From Cardinalis cardinalis (Eukaryota; Chordata; Aves; Passeriformes; Cardinalidae): a stretch of DNA of 64,000 nt. How positions within the stretch are numbered: the first letter of the stretch is position 1; each line of letters opens with the position of its first letter. Made by a program: the position numbers and the translations under genes. The notes beneath the pieces are model-generated. The model was given only the letters and a program-made list of their open reading frames with translations, made no database searches and was not told the DNA's origin. Positions 12,766-26,400 of this stretch are shown here, piece after piece. The stretch covers positions 1,105,424-1,169,423 of the forward strand of contig JACDOX010000166.1 in NCBI GenBank assembly GCA_014549065.1, given 5' to 3'.

Positions 12766-14254
12766 CCTTGCTGTCCATCCATTTGTGCCACANTGACACC
12801 AATTCTCTGAGAGCCCAGCTCCTGTGGAGCCAGCAGCCTTTCCCTTTCCCAGCAACGGGGCTTTTCCTGCCATGCCCCCTCAGTGCCAGCCCCTGGTGCC
12901 AAGCAGAGCCCCACGAGCTGCCCGTGGTGTCCCTGTGCTGGCTGCTGGCTCGGGGCTGAGCCTCCCTGGCAGCCACCCTGCGCTGACAGCTGGGCACACA
13001 AATGTGTGCTGGGGCTCCAGGCTGTGCTGGCTGCTGGGGAGGGCTTCTCTCCAGTGCAGCATGCTGCAAACACCGCTGGAATCCTGCTCTGGTCTCCAGC
13101 ATTCTGTGGGGTTTCCAGCCCGAGCTGTGTGTGATGTTGGCTTGTGCAGACCTGTAGGGCCACTCCTCAAGCACCTGAGCTCAGCCTGAGAGGGTGGATC
13201 TGTACAAACACCACCCCGGGGCTGGTGGCAGGAAGGGATGGTCTAATAGAGTCCATTGTCATGGTGATCTGTGGAAAACATCTAATTGGGATTAGTTAGG
13301 TCACCAGGAGCTCAGGGAAGGATTCCCATTCAGTCCAAGGAATGGGGGTTAAGGACTGTGCTGGGATTCATTTAGAGGTCACCATGCCAGAGCAGCCCTT
13401 GCTTTAGTGGGGGAATAACTGCCAAGGTGAAAAAGCCCTGTTTTGAGGTCTGTAGTGTTGAGGTTTATAGTGTTTTCAGGAAATCCAATTGAGTATTCCT
13501 AAATCTTGGCTCCAGGCAGGGGTAGCACAGATGAAGTCCAAGGAAAGTGGCATTTCTTCACTCATCTCATTGTCTCTGCTCTAAAGCTCAGGGACCTGAC
13601 TTTCGAGGCTGACAAAGTTTTTTATATGCATCTGTATAAATTTGATTTAGAAACTCTTTATTCTCCAAAAGGCAGCAGACACAAAGCGCATGTAAAAAAA
13701 ATAAATTCAAAAATGAAAGTGCAGTCTTGAGGACTGTGGATGTCAGCAGCACTGCCCAGTGTTACTACATCAATGTGCATTAATTGAAATGCATAAGTGT
13801 AAATTAACAGCCTGTAGTGTTTTGGGAGACCTTGTTATACGTGAAAGAAGCAGTGTTTCTTGTGAATATTTAAATTTTCAGCCTAAATTTAACTTGTTGT
13901 GGAATATCTGGACATTAAACTACTACCTACAATGGGGAAAAGCCACTTCCACTGATAATTGATTTTTCTTGATGATCCTTCCCCCGTTCTTCCCTGTCTT
14001 GCCACAGGAGAGATGTCAGCATTAAATGACTTCTCACTGGGCTTGTTCTTGGTGGAGTGGTGGGTTTGGGAGGGCAGCAGGAATCCTGCTGTAATTCCAA
14101 ATGTGACTTTGGGCTTTACCCCCTGGGAAGAGGCAGAGAGTTTCTCCTTGGCACCGAATTGCNGAATTTCTGTGGGTTTTTTGGGGAGTTGTGATGTTTG
14201 AACGAAGGATTTCTGTGTCTGGATGTGCCTGACATGTCCCGCGTTGCCTTGCAG

Positions 14255-14467
14255 CCCGCGAGCCCGATGGATCAGATGGGGAAGATGAGGCCTCAGCCCT
14301 ACGGAGGGAACAACCCCTACACGCAGCAGGCGGGGCCGCAGGCGGGGCCGCAGCAGGGCCACGGCTACCCCGGGCAGCCCTACGGGCCCCAGGGCCCCCA
14401 GAGATACCCCATGGCCATGCAGAGCCGGACGCAGAGTGCCATGGGCAGCATCTCCTATGCACAGCAG
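14255..14467 (+). CDS. ARID1A: ARID1A exon 2
   Basis: The acceptor is ttgcag and the donor cag|gtacgg. The exon is 213 nt, phase 0 at both ends, the same length I recall for human exon 2. It encodes the segment beginning SPMDQMGKMRPQPYGG and ending with YAQQ, part of the glycine/glutamine-rich disordered N-terminal region. Confidence 0.96.
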
Positions 14468-17400
14468 GTACGGCTCCCCGAGCTCCCCGAGCTCCCCGAG
14501 CCTGGCACACACGGCTGGGCAGGCAGGGACGCACAGCCGGCCTGGGCTGCTTGGGGAAAATGGCATTTGTCCAGGCTGGGTTCTGTGCCACACCTGCATC
14601 CGGGTGGGATCCATAGCCTGGGAATCCTTGTCTCCAGGNGAGGCAGTGGCAGAGCAGTGAATCCAGCAAGGGAAAAATAAATAGCAGGGGAGGGAGATCC
14701 TCTTTCTGCTGTGCTGTGTTAGAGACACAGCTGTTCTTTGCACAAGAAATGACTCCAGGTCAGTTTTGGCTCATTACATGATCCAAGTGGCGCCTGCTGG
14801 ACTGTTTGCAGGATCCAAAAGGCAATTTTGTTTTTTTTTTAATGTTTGGAGCAAGCAGTCTTTCCTTTCAATGTTACTTTTGTTGAAGGGTGATCAGATA
14901 GGGATCCCTAAAAACTTAGCTATGATGCCTGTTAGAACTTGGTTACTGCCAAGAATAATGTCACNCGCGAGTGACTTCTGCTGTTTTCTGGGAAGTATCT
15001 AGGTAGTGGCAATTCCAGTGCATTTACTGCTCTGAATTTCTGCTTCTGGAGCAGAATCTGTGTGTGTGTGTGAGAAACACCCTTGTGACTGGTTCACCTC
15101 CCTCTCTCCCCGTGCAGATGCCTCCGTACGGGCAGCAGGGCCCCAGCGCGTACGGGCAGCAGAGCCAGAGCCCCTACTACAACCAGCAGAGCCCTCACCC
15201 GCAGCAGCAGCAGCAGCAGCAGGCTCCCTACTCGCAGCAGCAGCAGCAGCAGCCCGCTCACTCGCAGCCCTCGTACCAGCAGCAGCAGCAGCAGCAGGCG
15301 CAGCCCCCGGCCCCGGCGCAGCCCGCGTACCCCCAGCCGCCGGCGCAGCCGCCCCATCAGCAGCCCCCCAGCCCGTACCCGCAGCAGGCGGCCCCGCAGC
15401 ACCCCCAGGGCCAGCCCCCCTACTCCCAGCAGCAGTCCCAGTCGCCGTACCAGCAGCAGCAGGCGCAGCAGCCCGCGGCCCCCGCGGCGCTGGCCCAGCC
15501 CTCCTCGTCGTACCCGCCGGCGCAGCCGCCGCAGCAGCCCGCGGCCTACGGCCAGCAACGCTTCCCCCCGCCTCAGGTAGGCTGGCCTGCTCTGCTCCTG
15601 CTCCAGGGCACTCTGTGTGGGGCAAAGCTCCTGTTCTGTGCGTTAGAGCTGGTTAGTTGCGCACAGAGAGCTGGGTGGCACCACACGGGCAAACCTCCTG
15701 GTATTGGGTAACTGCACACAGAGAGCTGGTTAGTTACACACAGAGAGCTGGGTGGCACAACATGGGCAAAGCTGTTCTGTGTGTTAGAACTGGTTAGTTA
15801 CACACAGAGAGCTGGGTGGCACAACATGGGCAAAGCTGTTCTGTGTGTTAGAACTGGTTAGTTACACACAGAGAGCTGGGTGGCACAACATGGGCAAAGC
15901 TGTTCTGTGTGTTAGAACTGGTTAGTTACAGAGAGCTGGGTGGCACAACATGGGCAAAGCTCCTGTTCTGTGTGTTAGAACTGGTTAGCTAGACACAGAG
16001 AACTGGTTAGTTACACACAGAGAGCTGGGTGGCACAACACGGGCAAAGCTGTTCTGTGTGTNAGAACTGGTTAGTTACAGGGAGCTGGGTGGCACAACAT
16101 GGGCAAANCTNNTGNNNTNTCCCATGGCTCACAGAAGTGGTAACCAGCAAAAGCAAAACTTGGCTTTGAGGAGGAGAAAGAAAGCTTGGGACCTTTCAGC
16201 AAACACTGCAGTGCATCCAGAAGTGGAAGGGTTTCATTGACTTGCGTTGTTTGTGTAAAGAGGTACCTGGAGTGAGGGTGGGATGGTAAAGAAGCAGAGG
16301 GGCAGATCCAGGACAGCCTGGGGCAGAGTGTGTGATGAGGGAAAGCTGGGAATGGCTGTTCTGTCATGGCCCTGGACCTGTGCTCTCAGCTCTGAGCACT
16401 ATCTGTGTGTGCTGGCTTTCAGTGCTGGCTCTCACCTCCTGTTTTGGGCAAATGTCACCAAGGGGCCATAAATCTGCCACCATGTGAGAATATCCCAGAG
16501 TGACTCCAACAGAGGCTTCATTGTATTCCCATTTGTGACTTTTTTCGTGTGTGTTGGTTGATGTTTCAGGAGTTATCTCAAGACTCGTTTGGGTCCCAGG
16601 CATCCTCTGCTCCCTCAATGGCTTCCAGTAAAGGGCAAGAAGAGATGAACTTGAATCTTCAGTCCAGACCTTCCAGCCTGCCGGTGAGTGGGGCCTGGCC
16701 NGAGGGCAATCAGCAGCACAGCAGGAAAATGAGCACTGGTCCTGTTCCACGTGGAAATGGGAACCATGGAGGCTGCCTGTGCTCTTTACTAAGTCATTAG
16801 CTTCTGGCTTCCCACTGGAGGTTGAATGTAATTTACAAAAGTAATGGATTTGAGAGGGAAGTTTAACCCTGAGTGCTCTGGTCTGCAGGTTCTGCCTAAA
16901 GCAGTTCATTCTGTGAGCTCCCTGTGTGCAGTGCCTGAAGTACCTGAGTGCTGTCAGAGTAGGCCCTGACCTCCAGGAAAATCCTTTTTTTTACCTTACT
17001 TTCCTGTTCCTTGGCCCACTGTGGCACTGGTGGCTGGCACTGGAGCATCAGTGGACTTCTCTGGTCCAGTCTGACTGAACAGTTGGTGAAAAAGACAAAT
17101 TCATTGGTATCTGGAGTGAGAAAGATCAGTCCCGTGTAGCTCCTTCCTTGGCAGAGGGAGAATTGGATTTTCTTTGGCATCCTAAATCTGACTGTGCAGT
17201 GACCAGCTGGGGATGAGGTTAGTGCTCAGTGTTCCAGCAGGTTTTGGGCCAGAGTAGTTTAGTTTTGTGTTAAAACATCAAGAAAACAGAGAAGGGTTGG
17301 AAGTTTAGGTTAACTTGCACAAGTTGGTCTGTGCCTCTGGCTTGGAAGAAAAGTTTGGAGCTGCTGAGTTCCAGTTTTGCTGGTAACTTTTGTTCTAACC

Positions 17401-20400
17401 AGTAGGAAGTGAGTGAGGTTTTATTATTTTCTTTAGCCACTGGCTAAGTCAGTGCTGGGAGCTGCAGCTGGATTGGCCAGAGGAGTGAGCTGTGTGTAGA
17501 ACTGACTTATTTTTGCTCCCAGCAATGAGAACAGCTTTGTTACCANCCCCTTGAAATAATGCCTTCAGATTGTGGGTACAAATTGTCACCCAAAATATAA
17601 AGTGATTCTAGTTCTGACCACCTAATGGGAGTAGTTGTGGGTTGTTGCTTTTTCTTCCCTTTTTTTTTTTCTTTTTTTCCCTTTGGACCCTGATTACAAA
17701 GATTTAATTTGTTCTGAGGCCTGAGGGGAAAAAAAGAATCTTTTTAAATAGCATGTTTCTTTCCACTCTGCCTCTCCACAAGTTCTTCCATGTGACCCAT
17801 CTTCTGGCGAGGAGCTCAGGAGAAGTGAAGCCACTGAAGGAATTGAGGCAATTGCTCAGCTCAGAATGGTGGGAAGTCCTTTCAGAGGCACTGCTGATGG
17901 AGCCTGCCTGGATCCCCCTGATCCCTCTGCCTTGGATTATAGGAATTAGGAACCAGGCTTTGCAGAAGTGGCTCCTTCTCAGCACCAAGTGGGAGTTTGT
18001 GTTATACCTTGTGGTTAAATATATTTGGCCTTTTTCAAGTTGTCCCTTCTCCTGAGTAGTCTAAGAAAAGAAATCCATCCCAGCTGCAAGAGTGCAGGAA
18101 CCTAGAAACAAGGGAATATCTGGTTTTCCTGGCTTTACCACCAAATAATTTGCATTTAAGAAATCAACCAGTCTTTAGCTTACCCAACCCTGGTGTATAT
18201 TTGGCCTTTCTCTTCCTTAGTAGGCAAAAAATTAAAAAAAGGAGACTCACTTGTACATCTTTCATAATTCCTTGTTGTCTCTTTGGGATCCTGTAGGACA
18301 AGGACAGCACCAGCTGAGAAGGGCTTCAGGCAGGGATGCTGTGGGGTGTTGAAAGGCATCTCTGGGATGCTGGCAGCCAAATCCTTCTTTCAGTTTGCAG
18401 TGATCAATCTCCTGCACAGAGTTTGGCCTGGGGATGCACAGGAACACAAGATCTCCATGGAAGGGCACTATCAATTTCTTTTTATCTTCCTGATATTGCT
18501 CAGTCTGTCTAGTTGAGAAAGTTTTATCCTGCTCAGGAGGATTCCCAGATCCCTGTTTTGCCATTATGGATGACTTAGAGGAGCAGGGTTTGTTTGTGGG
18601 CTTTTAATTTTATTACAGAGTCCTGAGCCCTTTCCCAGGCCTGGTGGGTGCTGTGGAAAAGCTCACTGGGTATCCTGGAACTGGGGCAAATCGTGCCATG
18701 CATCATCTTTAATTAAACACAGATCAGTCCAGCAGGAAAAGGAAAAGGAGGTTCTGCTCTTTAGGTTCTTGGGAAGTGTTGAATTTATGTGCCCGGTGCC
18801 TTTACAAGTNCTTGGCCTTTGCACGTGGATATTGTGCATCAGTGTTCATGTTGGGATTCTGAGCAATAAAGGGAATATTCCTTTGGCTGGAGCATCACCC
18901 CTCAGGAGGTGCTGGTCTCCTGGCAGGGCCATGGTCAGGTTGTTCAGCTCCTGGGGCTGCTCTGGGATCTGCCTGAGGAATGTCCTGTGGATCCTTCTGG
19001 GTGGGGCCTGCAGGATGCCTTCCCAGTCGTGTTGTTGTGTCATTAACTAAACTTTCTCCCTGGTGCCTGTTAAAGAGCCCTGCCTCCCTGTGAGTGTCCT
19101 GGCTGCTCTCCCTTCCTGTGGCAGGCAAGCTGAGGAATTTCTCTGTAAGATTCACTCCTTCCCCAGGGAGTCTCCATCAGGATTGCAGCCAAACTAAACT
19201 TAGATTGCAATTGCACAGGAGAAGTGAAGTAGAGTATTTTGTGTCTGGGTGTAATAGAGGAATAGTGATCCTTGGGATAGATCTGTTTCTCCCAGGAGAT
19301 TCCCTAGTTTCTTCTCCTTAGCANAAAATTCTTCCTGGAGAGTTGTATCCAGTTTATTCAGTGCTAGCNTGGACTTTTGAGTCTTGGATTTTGAGGCTGA
19401 AGGAGTCACACATTTCCAGGTAAAAACTTCCTTCTGTGCAGCCATGGAAGCAGCTCTGGGGGAAGCAGATCGGATCCGTTTGGGTTTGGATTGCAGATCA
19501 GCTCTGCTGCAGAGCTCTTTGGAGTTTTGGGTTTGTTGGGAGGGTTTTTCTCTCTCATGGAACATGGGACAGGTTTACCTTGCCCCAGTCTCTGTCTCAT
19601 GGGCTGCCTTGAAGGAGTTCCTGATGTCTTTGGGAAGGATGTGGAGCGTGAGGCGGGGGTTCCACCAGCCTGTTGATCCCTTCCCAGGCACACAAGTTGG
19701 CATCTCTGGTGTTTGAGCTCCCAGGTTGGCCCCAAAAGCCATTGATAAACCAGGAGGACAGAGTCTGGCAGGGTTTTGCAGGTCCTGACACAGCAAGGTC
19801 ATGTTTGAATTTTTGTGGCAGCAAACTGGGTAGTTGGGGCAAAAATTTTGGAATTCCTACCCCAGAATGTTCTTAGTTTGGTCAGTGTAGTGGTGAGCCT
19901 GAGGGAGAAATCTCCTCCCTGTCCTGGACAGTTTATTTTCATCTTGTTGTAGAGTAGGAATAGTTTTAACCTCAGTATTCTGCTATTTTGCACTATTGGG
20001 AAACCATTTTGTTTATTTTGNGATGTTTCACTCTGGTTCATCTGTGAGTTTTGATCTGAAATGTGTCCTATCAATGGCAGAAAGGATTTTAACCAACTGA
20101 AAATATTCCTGATCCAAGNTTAATTTCTGGGTGTGGGTTCTGGCCTTGGGTCTTTGCAGTGTAGATTGAAGGAAATGAGTTTTTGTTGGGTGGGGAGAGG
20201 AATGAGGCTGCAGAGCTTTGGCAGAAAAATCTTGTCAGTGAATGTCCCCAGCAGTTGTGGGGTGGTTTTGGTTTGATTATCTCTCCCTCAGTGGAGCAGT
20301 TGCTGAGCTGGGGCACTGGAGGCTGTCAGGAAGCACTGCCTGGGCTCTCCATTCTTTCCAGCTGGTCATTTCAGCTGCTCTGGGAGTGCTTGAAGTGGAA

Positions 20401-23400
20401 TAAAGTTGAGCTCTGTCAGCTGCGTCCCCTGACCTGGAAATAATCAATGCAACAGGCTGAAATGCAGCAAAAAACTGTCAGAGCTGCCATGGAGGGAGGC
20501 AGGCAGCCTGCTTCCTAAAAATTTCAGTTTAAAATGAATAATTTTGGCAACTTTTTCAGGGAGCAGGGAGAAGGAGCCTTTTATAGTTNAATCTGCTGGT
20601 CACTTCAAACCCTTTTTTTTCCCCTCTCCTTTTTTTCTCTTTCCATATGGGACTTCCTGCTTCTGTTTGGTTTGTGTTTGGCCTTTTGAGCTGTCTTATT
20701 GCTTGCCTTAGGAGAGGGATTAGCAGTGTGTGCATTTCAAAGCAGGGCAGCACAGTGGATATGCAGATAAAGCCACCAGCACCCCAGGCTTCCCCAGGAG
20801 CACCTGAAGCTCTGGCAGTGCAGATCCCTCCCTGCCTTCAGTTTGTGCCATCTGCAGGGTTTNATCCCAGGCTGTGGTGATAGTGGAAGGTAAAAATGTG
20901 TTTTTCCTTGTTCAGTGCTCCTGTGCCCAAGGTTTTCTTGTTGTGTGACTGTGCCCAGCATTTCTGCATAGTTCCTTGGGAAGGCTGTGCCTTTTCCCCC
21001 AGTTTTTATATTTTGTTAACTGTGCAGAGCATCTCCTGAGCCACCCCGACCTTCAGCTGCTCAGTGACACCTTTCACACTCAGCCCTGCCCCAGGGCAGC
21101 TTTGCTGCGTGTCCGCGGGGCAGTTCTCTGTCCTGCCAGCCCTTCCTGGGGGTCTGAGGGGAGCTGGTCCCCCTGTGCCAGGGGTTCTCCCCTCCCCAGA
21201 GCATCCCAGGGGAGCCGCTGCAGGAGCTGCACTGAGCGCTGTGCTCAGTGCCGGGCTCGTTTCCTGTTTCTATTCTGGTCTAGAGCAGCTCAGCTCGGCT
21301 TCCTGCCTGCGCCTCGCTGCATTCCCCGCAGCCCAGCCCTTCCCTCAGCCGCCCTGCTCCGGCTGGGCAGCACNGCTGGGACCCCCATGGGACCCCCCGG
21401 GCCAGCCATGGTGAGAGCTCACTGCTGGACAGGAGGCTCTGCAGGGTGGGCAGCCCTGGCCAGGGGTCCTGGCTGTGCTCTGTGCTCTGCTGCTCACATC
21501 CCTGTGTGCCATGGGCCCTGAGCCCTCCCAGGGCAGGGTGAGCCCCCTCCCAGGGCAGGGTGAGCCCCTGCATGGTCAGGGTGAGCCCCTGCTGTGCCCA
21601 GCCCCTGCTCTGCCCAGCCCCTGCTCTCCCAGCAGCTCGGGCTGCAGGCCAGGGAAGTCAGGCTTTCACTTCCTCTCTGCTGCTGCCTGGGCTCACTGCA
21701 CACCCTTTAAAAGGTGCAGAAGCCTCTTGTGAGTCTGACGTTGGATGTTTGATGCTCANCCTCTTCCCTTTCCATGCAAAGAGCCCTGCCAGAGGGGGAG
21801 CCCACCCCTCACCCTCTTCCCTTTCCATGCAGATCAGCCCTGCCAGAAAGGAGCCCACCGTGCTGGGAGGGAGGGGCTGTGCTGGTGGGACCCTCCTCTG
21901 GAGGCTGTTCAACCCTGGGGTGCTTCAGACACCACCACACCTGAGCTCTTGCTCCACAGGAGTAATTTCCCTCTTGCTGTGCTTCTGGCATGCTGGATTG
22001 ACTTGTCTTGGAGACATGAGGGATCATAAATACCATGGGGAAAACGCTTCCCACGTGGTGCCCACGTGTGGNGCATGGCAGGGGCCCAAGGCTTGGGATG
22101 CTCCCATGGGCTGGGATGGGTCACACCAGGATCCCAGTCAGCCCTGGTAACTGGAGGAGTTGTATGGTTGGTTTTTATTGCAGTTTTGAATCTGGAAAGA
22201 AGAAGCTTCTATTAAGGGAAAGGAAAAAACAAGGTTTAATTTCCTGAAACGACGAGAAGTGACATCTCCAGGCATGGACTGTTCTGGCGCCCTGACCCGG
22301 AGGGCAGCCTGGCCTGGGCCAGGTTTCCATGGATATGGTGCCTCTTCCTGTGCCTGCTCACTGCTGTGAGCCAGGAGCAGNTCCCTGATTCTCTCCAAAC
22401 GTGTCTCAGCCTCCCCATCCCACCCAGAGCAGCACCCAGCCTGGGGTGGCACTGCAGACAGCTCTGGATGGAAGTGGCTGCTCTGAGGATGCCCCAGTGC
22501 CAAGGGGCCAAACCCTTCCCACAGGTACCAGGGAGTTTGGGAAGGAGCTGCAGCCTCCAGNTGTCCCTTAGAATCAGTCCAGGATCACAGACTGGGTTNG
22601 GTTGGGAAGGACCCTAAAGATTATCCGGTTCCAACCCCCTGCCATGGGCAGGGACAACTTCCAGGGGAAGAACCACTGCATTCAGCACACTTGCAGATGC
22701 CTGAGACCTTAGAAATCTTGTTCTGTCCTAAAATCTTCCTCCCGCTTTTTTAGAAATTGATTCTGTCGCTGTTAATTGTTTCAGAGGCTGATGAGAATAC
22801 TAAAAGCTGATTTTATCTTTAAATCCAAAGTATTGCCTGAACAGGGGCCTTTTAAATTTTGTAATAATTTCAGCCTCTTGCCTTTGCTGCTTCCCTTTGC
22901 CCACCGTGGCTGGGGAGGTTGGCATGGTGGCACAGTCACGTGCTGGGATGACTAAATGCTTTGGAGTGTCAGTGTGTGGAACATGAGCCTGGAAAGCNCC
23001 TTCCAGAGAAGCTGGGGAATGGGAACATCCTCGTGTCTGGCAGTGCAAGGGGAGCTTCCTGCCTCCTCCTGATCCTGGGTTTTCTGGGAGCTGGGGCTCA
23101 TCCTCAGACTTGGATGAGGAAAGTCCTGTGGAAGGAAAACAAAAGCTCTGTGAATAAGCAGGTCTGTCAGCTGAGACCTGCACTCATCTCCCTCCTGCAC
23201 CTCCTTCCTATTGATGGCTTGGAGATCCCTGCNTCCCCACACCTGCCCGAAATCAGGGAGAGCATCCCCTGGTGCTGCTGCTGTGTTGCTTCCTCCTGTG
23301 CCCAGATCCTNCTGCCTCTTCCCCACAGCTTGTTTAGAGGTCAGGGTTGCTGTGGGAGCTGGAGGTGTCNCCCTTTTGTGCTGGATGGACAGGACAGCTT

Positions 23401-26400
23401 CTGGGACAGCTGAAGTGACACTGACCTGGCCAGAAAAATTCGGCATTTTCGTGCTGCTTTGGATGTTTGATGTACCAACCTTTGTGAAAAGCTGGGAGTC
23501 CTTTTTGTCAGCTGAGCAGCCTCCAAAGGGTTAAATGGGAGCTCCTGTGTGGGGTTTTGCTGTTGCATCTCCAGGGTCCTGTGGAAGAGCCCGGGTGGGA
23601 ATGCTGCCCTTCCACACGGCGGCTTCTCCCTCCAGCGACATCTTGTTCTGTGGATGAATCATGGTGCTCCTTCTCCACTTCGTGCTGCAACCACAGCTCT
23701 GAATCTCTGCTCTCCAAAGACGGAGAAGATGAGATTTGCTCGTCTGCTCCATGCTCGGAGGGGGAGGAAAGCCCCCTCGCCCTCCCTTTTTTTTAATATA
23801 TTTTATTTTATTTTATTTGGAGGGGGAAGAGAAGGAGGGGTGGCACAGGGAAGGAGCAGGAGATGTGATTAAAGCTCCTGCCGAGGAGATCTGTGGGAGT
23901 GGAGTATCGACCTCTGAAAAATCAATGGCTGCTGCGGTAGCTGTTCCGCAAGGCTCCGGTGCAGGAATGTGGCACAGCCAGCAGCCCTTCCCCTGTCCTG
24001 CCTGCTCCATCCCAGCCTGCTCCCTGCCAGCCCACCACCCTCACCTACATCTACTGAGCTGGATTAGAGCAGCAGCTTATTTTTGCAATCAGAGTAAAAT
24101 TTCTCNTGTGGCACCGAGCCCCTCCTCCTGCCAGCCTCCCTTCCCTGCAGTGCAGCTCGAGCCAGCAGCTTCTCCCAGTTTGTCTGAAGCCAGCCTGGAA
24201 GAATGAGCTTTTCAGCTTCTTTTTTGAGCAAGGAAACTGCACGAATCTCTCTGGCATGTTCCAGTCCNCATCTTAGGTTTGTAATTGCCAGCGCTGCTGC
24301 CTGAGAGGAGCTGAACTCCTTGGAAGGGAAGGGAATATGGACTCTGCAGCAGAGCCTTGCTGAAGCCTTGATGCTGTTTGTTTTAGTGGGCAGGTGTTTT
24401 CCCCTTGAAGTAGTAAAGTCTAGCACTTCCTTCCTCTCTGTAAGGACTGTGGGGAGGAGTGAGTGGCACGTGAGGACTCCCAGGTCCTTGTGGCACACTC
24501 AGTTTGGTACCAAACTCGATGTTTTTTCTCTTGCTGAACTCAATTCTTGTTGCTCTCATGTCACCCCTGCTCAGATCAGAGGTGGAGCTTCCAGGGACAT
24601 ATCCAAGGGGCCAATCCCAGTGACTTCATTGCAAATAAATCCCTTTGTTCCTTCTGACTGCTGGTCTTGTCCCGTTTTGAAGGAGGGTGTCTCCTTAGTG
24701 TACTGTCCAGCCCATAGCCCCAAGGTGCTTTTGGTGCTGGAAAGATGGACTCGTGTTCCTCTCCACAGTGACTGGTGGTGGAAGAGCAGAGTGAGGGGAA
24801 TGATGGCCATCCCTGGCACACTGTGTGTTTTTGGGATAGGACAGGACTTGGAAGATCTCTGTTCTGACTCTTGATTTGTCAGCTTTGGGGACACTGGATG
24901 AGAAATCNCTCTGGATGAGAAGCATCAGCTGGGTTTCCACTGGAGCTGAACTTGTTCCCAAGCTCCAGCTTCTGGTTTCTGCTGGGGGAGCAACCTGGAA
25001 GAGGCACAGTGGGAAAGCTCTGGGGCTGCAGGGCCTCTCCAGACCCTGCTGTCACATCTGTGAAAACCTCAGGTTCCTTTGTGGGGGTGCTGTGAGTGGA
25101 GCATGGGGAAGTCTCCAGGAGAAAGTGTTCTGTGGAGCATGAGAGGCAGGATTTGTCTGTGCTGCCAAAGGAGGAACGAGTCTATCCATGTCCCCAAAAT
25201 AGCAGGGAGATCCTGCCAGTCAGCTGTGTGATTGTTGTGATAGAGAGGATTGAGGTATTTTGGGTGTGGAAATAAAGGGGAAGGAAAGGACAAGCTTGTG
25301 ATTTTTAAATGTTGGTAGTTCTTGAGTAAGTGGAAAAGCAACTGCACAGAAAAAGAGCTTGTAATAGAAAGTGAGTATTTCAATCAGAAGGAAGGAAGAG
25401 GCTTTTTCCCTTTCAGAAAAAAATGGGGAATAAATTTAGCCATTGTTCTCTGGTCTTGCTTGTGAGCATCTTATGGAAACAACTGGCCTTACAGAATTTA
25501 TAAACTGCAGCACATGCCCATCTCAGACCATCATTTCCCTGAGTGCTGTCTGGTGATCTGATCGTGTGAGATCATTCCCTGTTCCNCCACGCTTCCCACG
25601 TGGAAGGGCCGAGNNTGGGATGGGCAGGGGAGGCTGCAGTCCCTGCTCAGGAATTCCTTTTGCTTTCTGGTCAGTCTTCCTGCTCTTCCAGATCAGTGGG
25701 ATGGGCCGGAGCAGAGCCTCGAGTCTCTCTGCTCCTCTGGGACTTTGTTACCTTGATCTTAAGCGTTTTTGGCTGTTTCATCTCTCTGTTTGTTTAACAA
25801 ATGAGCTGTATCAGATAGAGGGGTGCTGGTTCCTGCTGCCAGATAAAAGAATCCCGGCTGTTTCCAGCACAAACCCCCGGCTCCTTGTTCTGCCNTGCCG
25901 GGACTTGCAGGGATTTCCGTGCAGGGCTGAGCTGCCCTGGTCCCTGCCGCGGGCAGCGGGCGGTGTGGCTGCGGGCAGGCTTTGCTGCGGTGGGAGCAGG
26001 AGGTGCTGTGCTGGTTGCTGCNNNNNNNNNNNNNNNNNNNNNNNNNNNNNNNNNNNNNNNNNNNNNNNNNNNNNNNNNNNNNNNNNNNNNNNNNNNNNNN
26101 NNNNNNNNNNNNNNNNNNNNNNNNNNNNNNNNNNNNNNNNNNNNNNNNNNNNNNNNNNNNNNNNNNNNNNNNNNNNNNNNNNNNNNNNNNNNNNNNNNGT
26201 GTGGCTGCGGGCAGGCTTTGCTGCGGTGGGAGCAGGAGGTGCTGTGCTGGTTGCTGCCCGGGCGGTGTGGCTGCAGGCAGGCTTTGCTGCGGTGGGAGCA
26301 GGAGGTGCTGTGCTGGTTGCTGCTCGTCAGCAGCACTGGCAGCCCCGCGCTGGCACCGGCCCGGCTCGGGCATCCTCTCTCTTACAGCTGGAACCGCTCC

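Larger units (their letters stand above)
1..14254 (+). other. ARID1A: ARID1A intron 1 (3' part)
   Basis: No exon-like open frame with splice sites is visible here. ARID1A exon 1, which in human encodes about the first 379 residues, must lie upstream. Contents I can name are a CR1 fragment (about 2998-3292), a small 20-bp tandem repeat (3836-3912), a second CR1 fragment (about 12530-12765) and a pyrimidine/poly-T tract (11575-11649). An AT-richer non-repetitive stretch at about 9640-11400 looks like a candidate conserved noncoding element. The many short open frames are typical chance frames of a TG/CA-rich avian intron. I see no RNA gene. Confidence 0.85.

Noticed and set aside
19200..19842. 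Overlapping antisense frames in intron 4 that might be an old retroelement
   Set aside because: No recognisable gag/pol motif, LTR or target duplication could be found by eye; frames are short and unremarkable.
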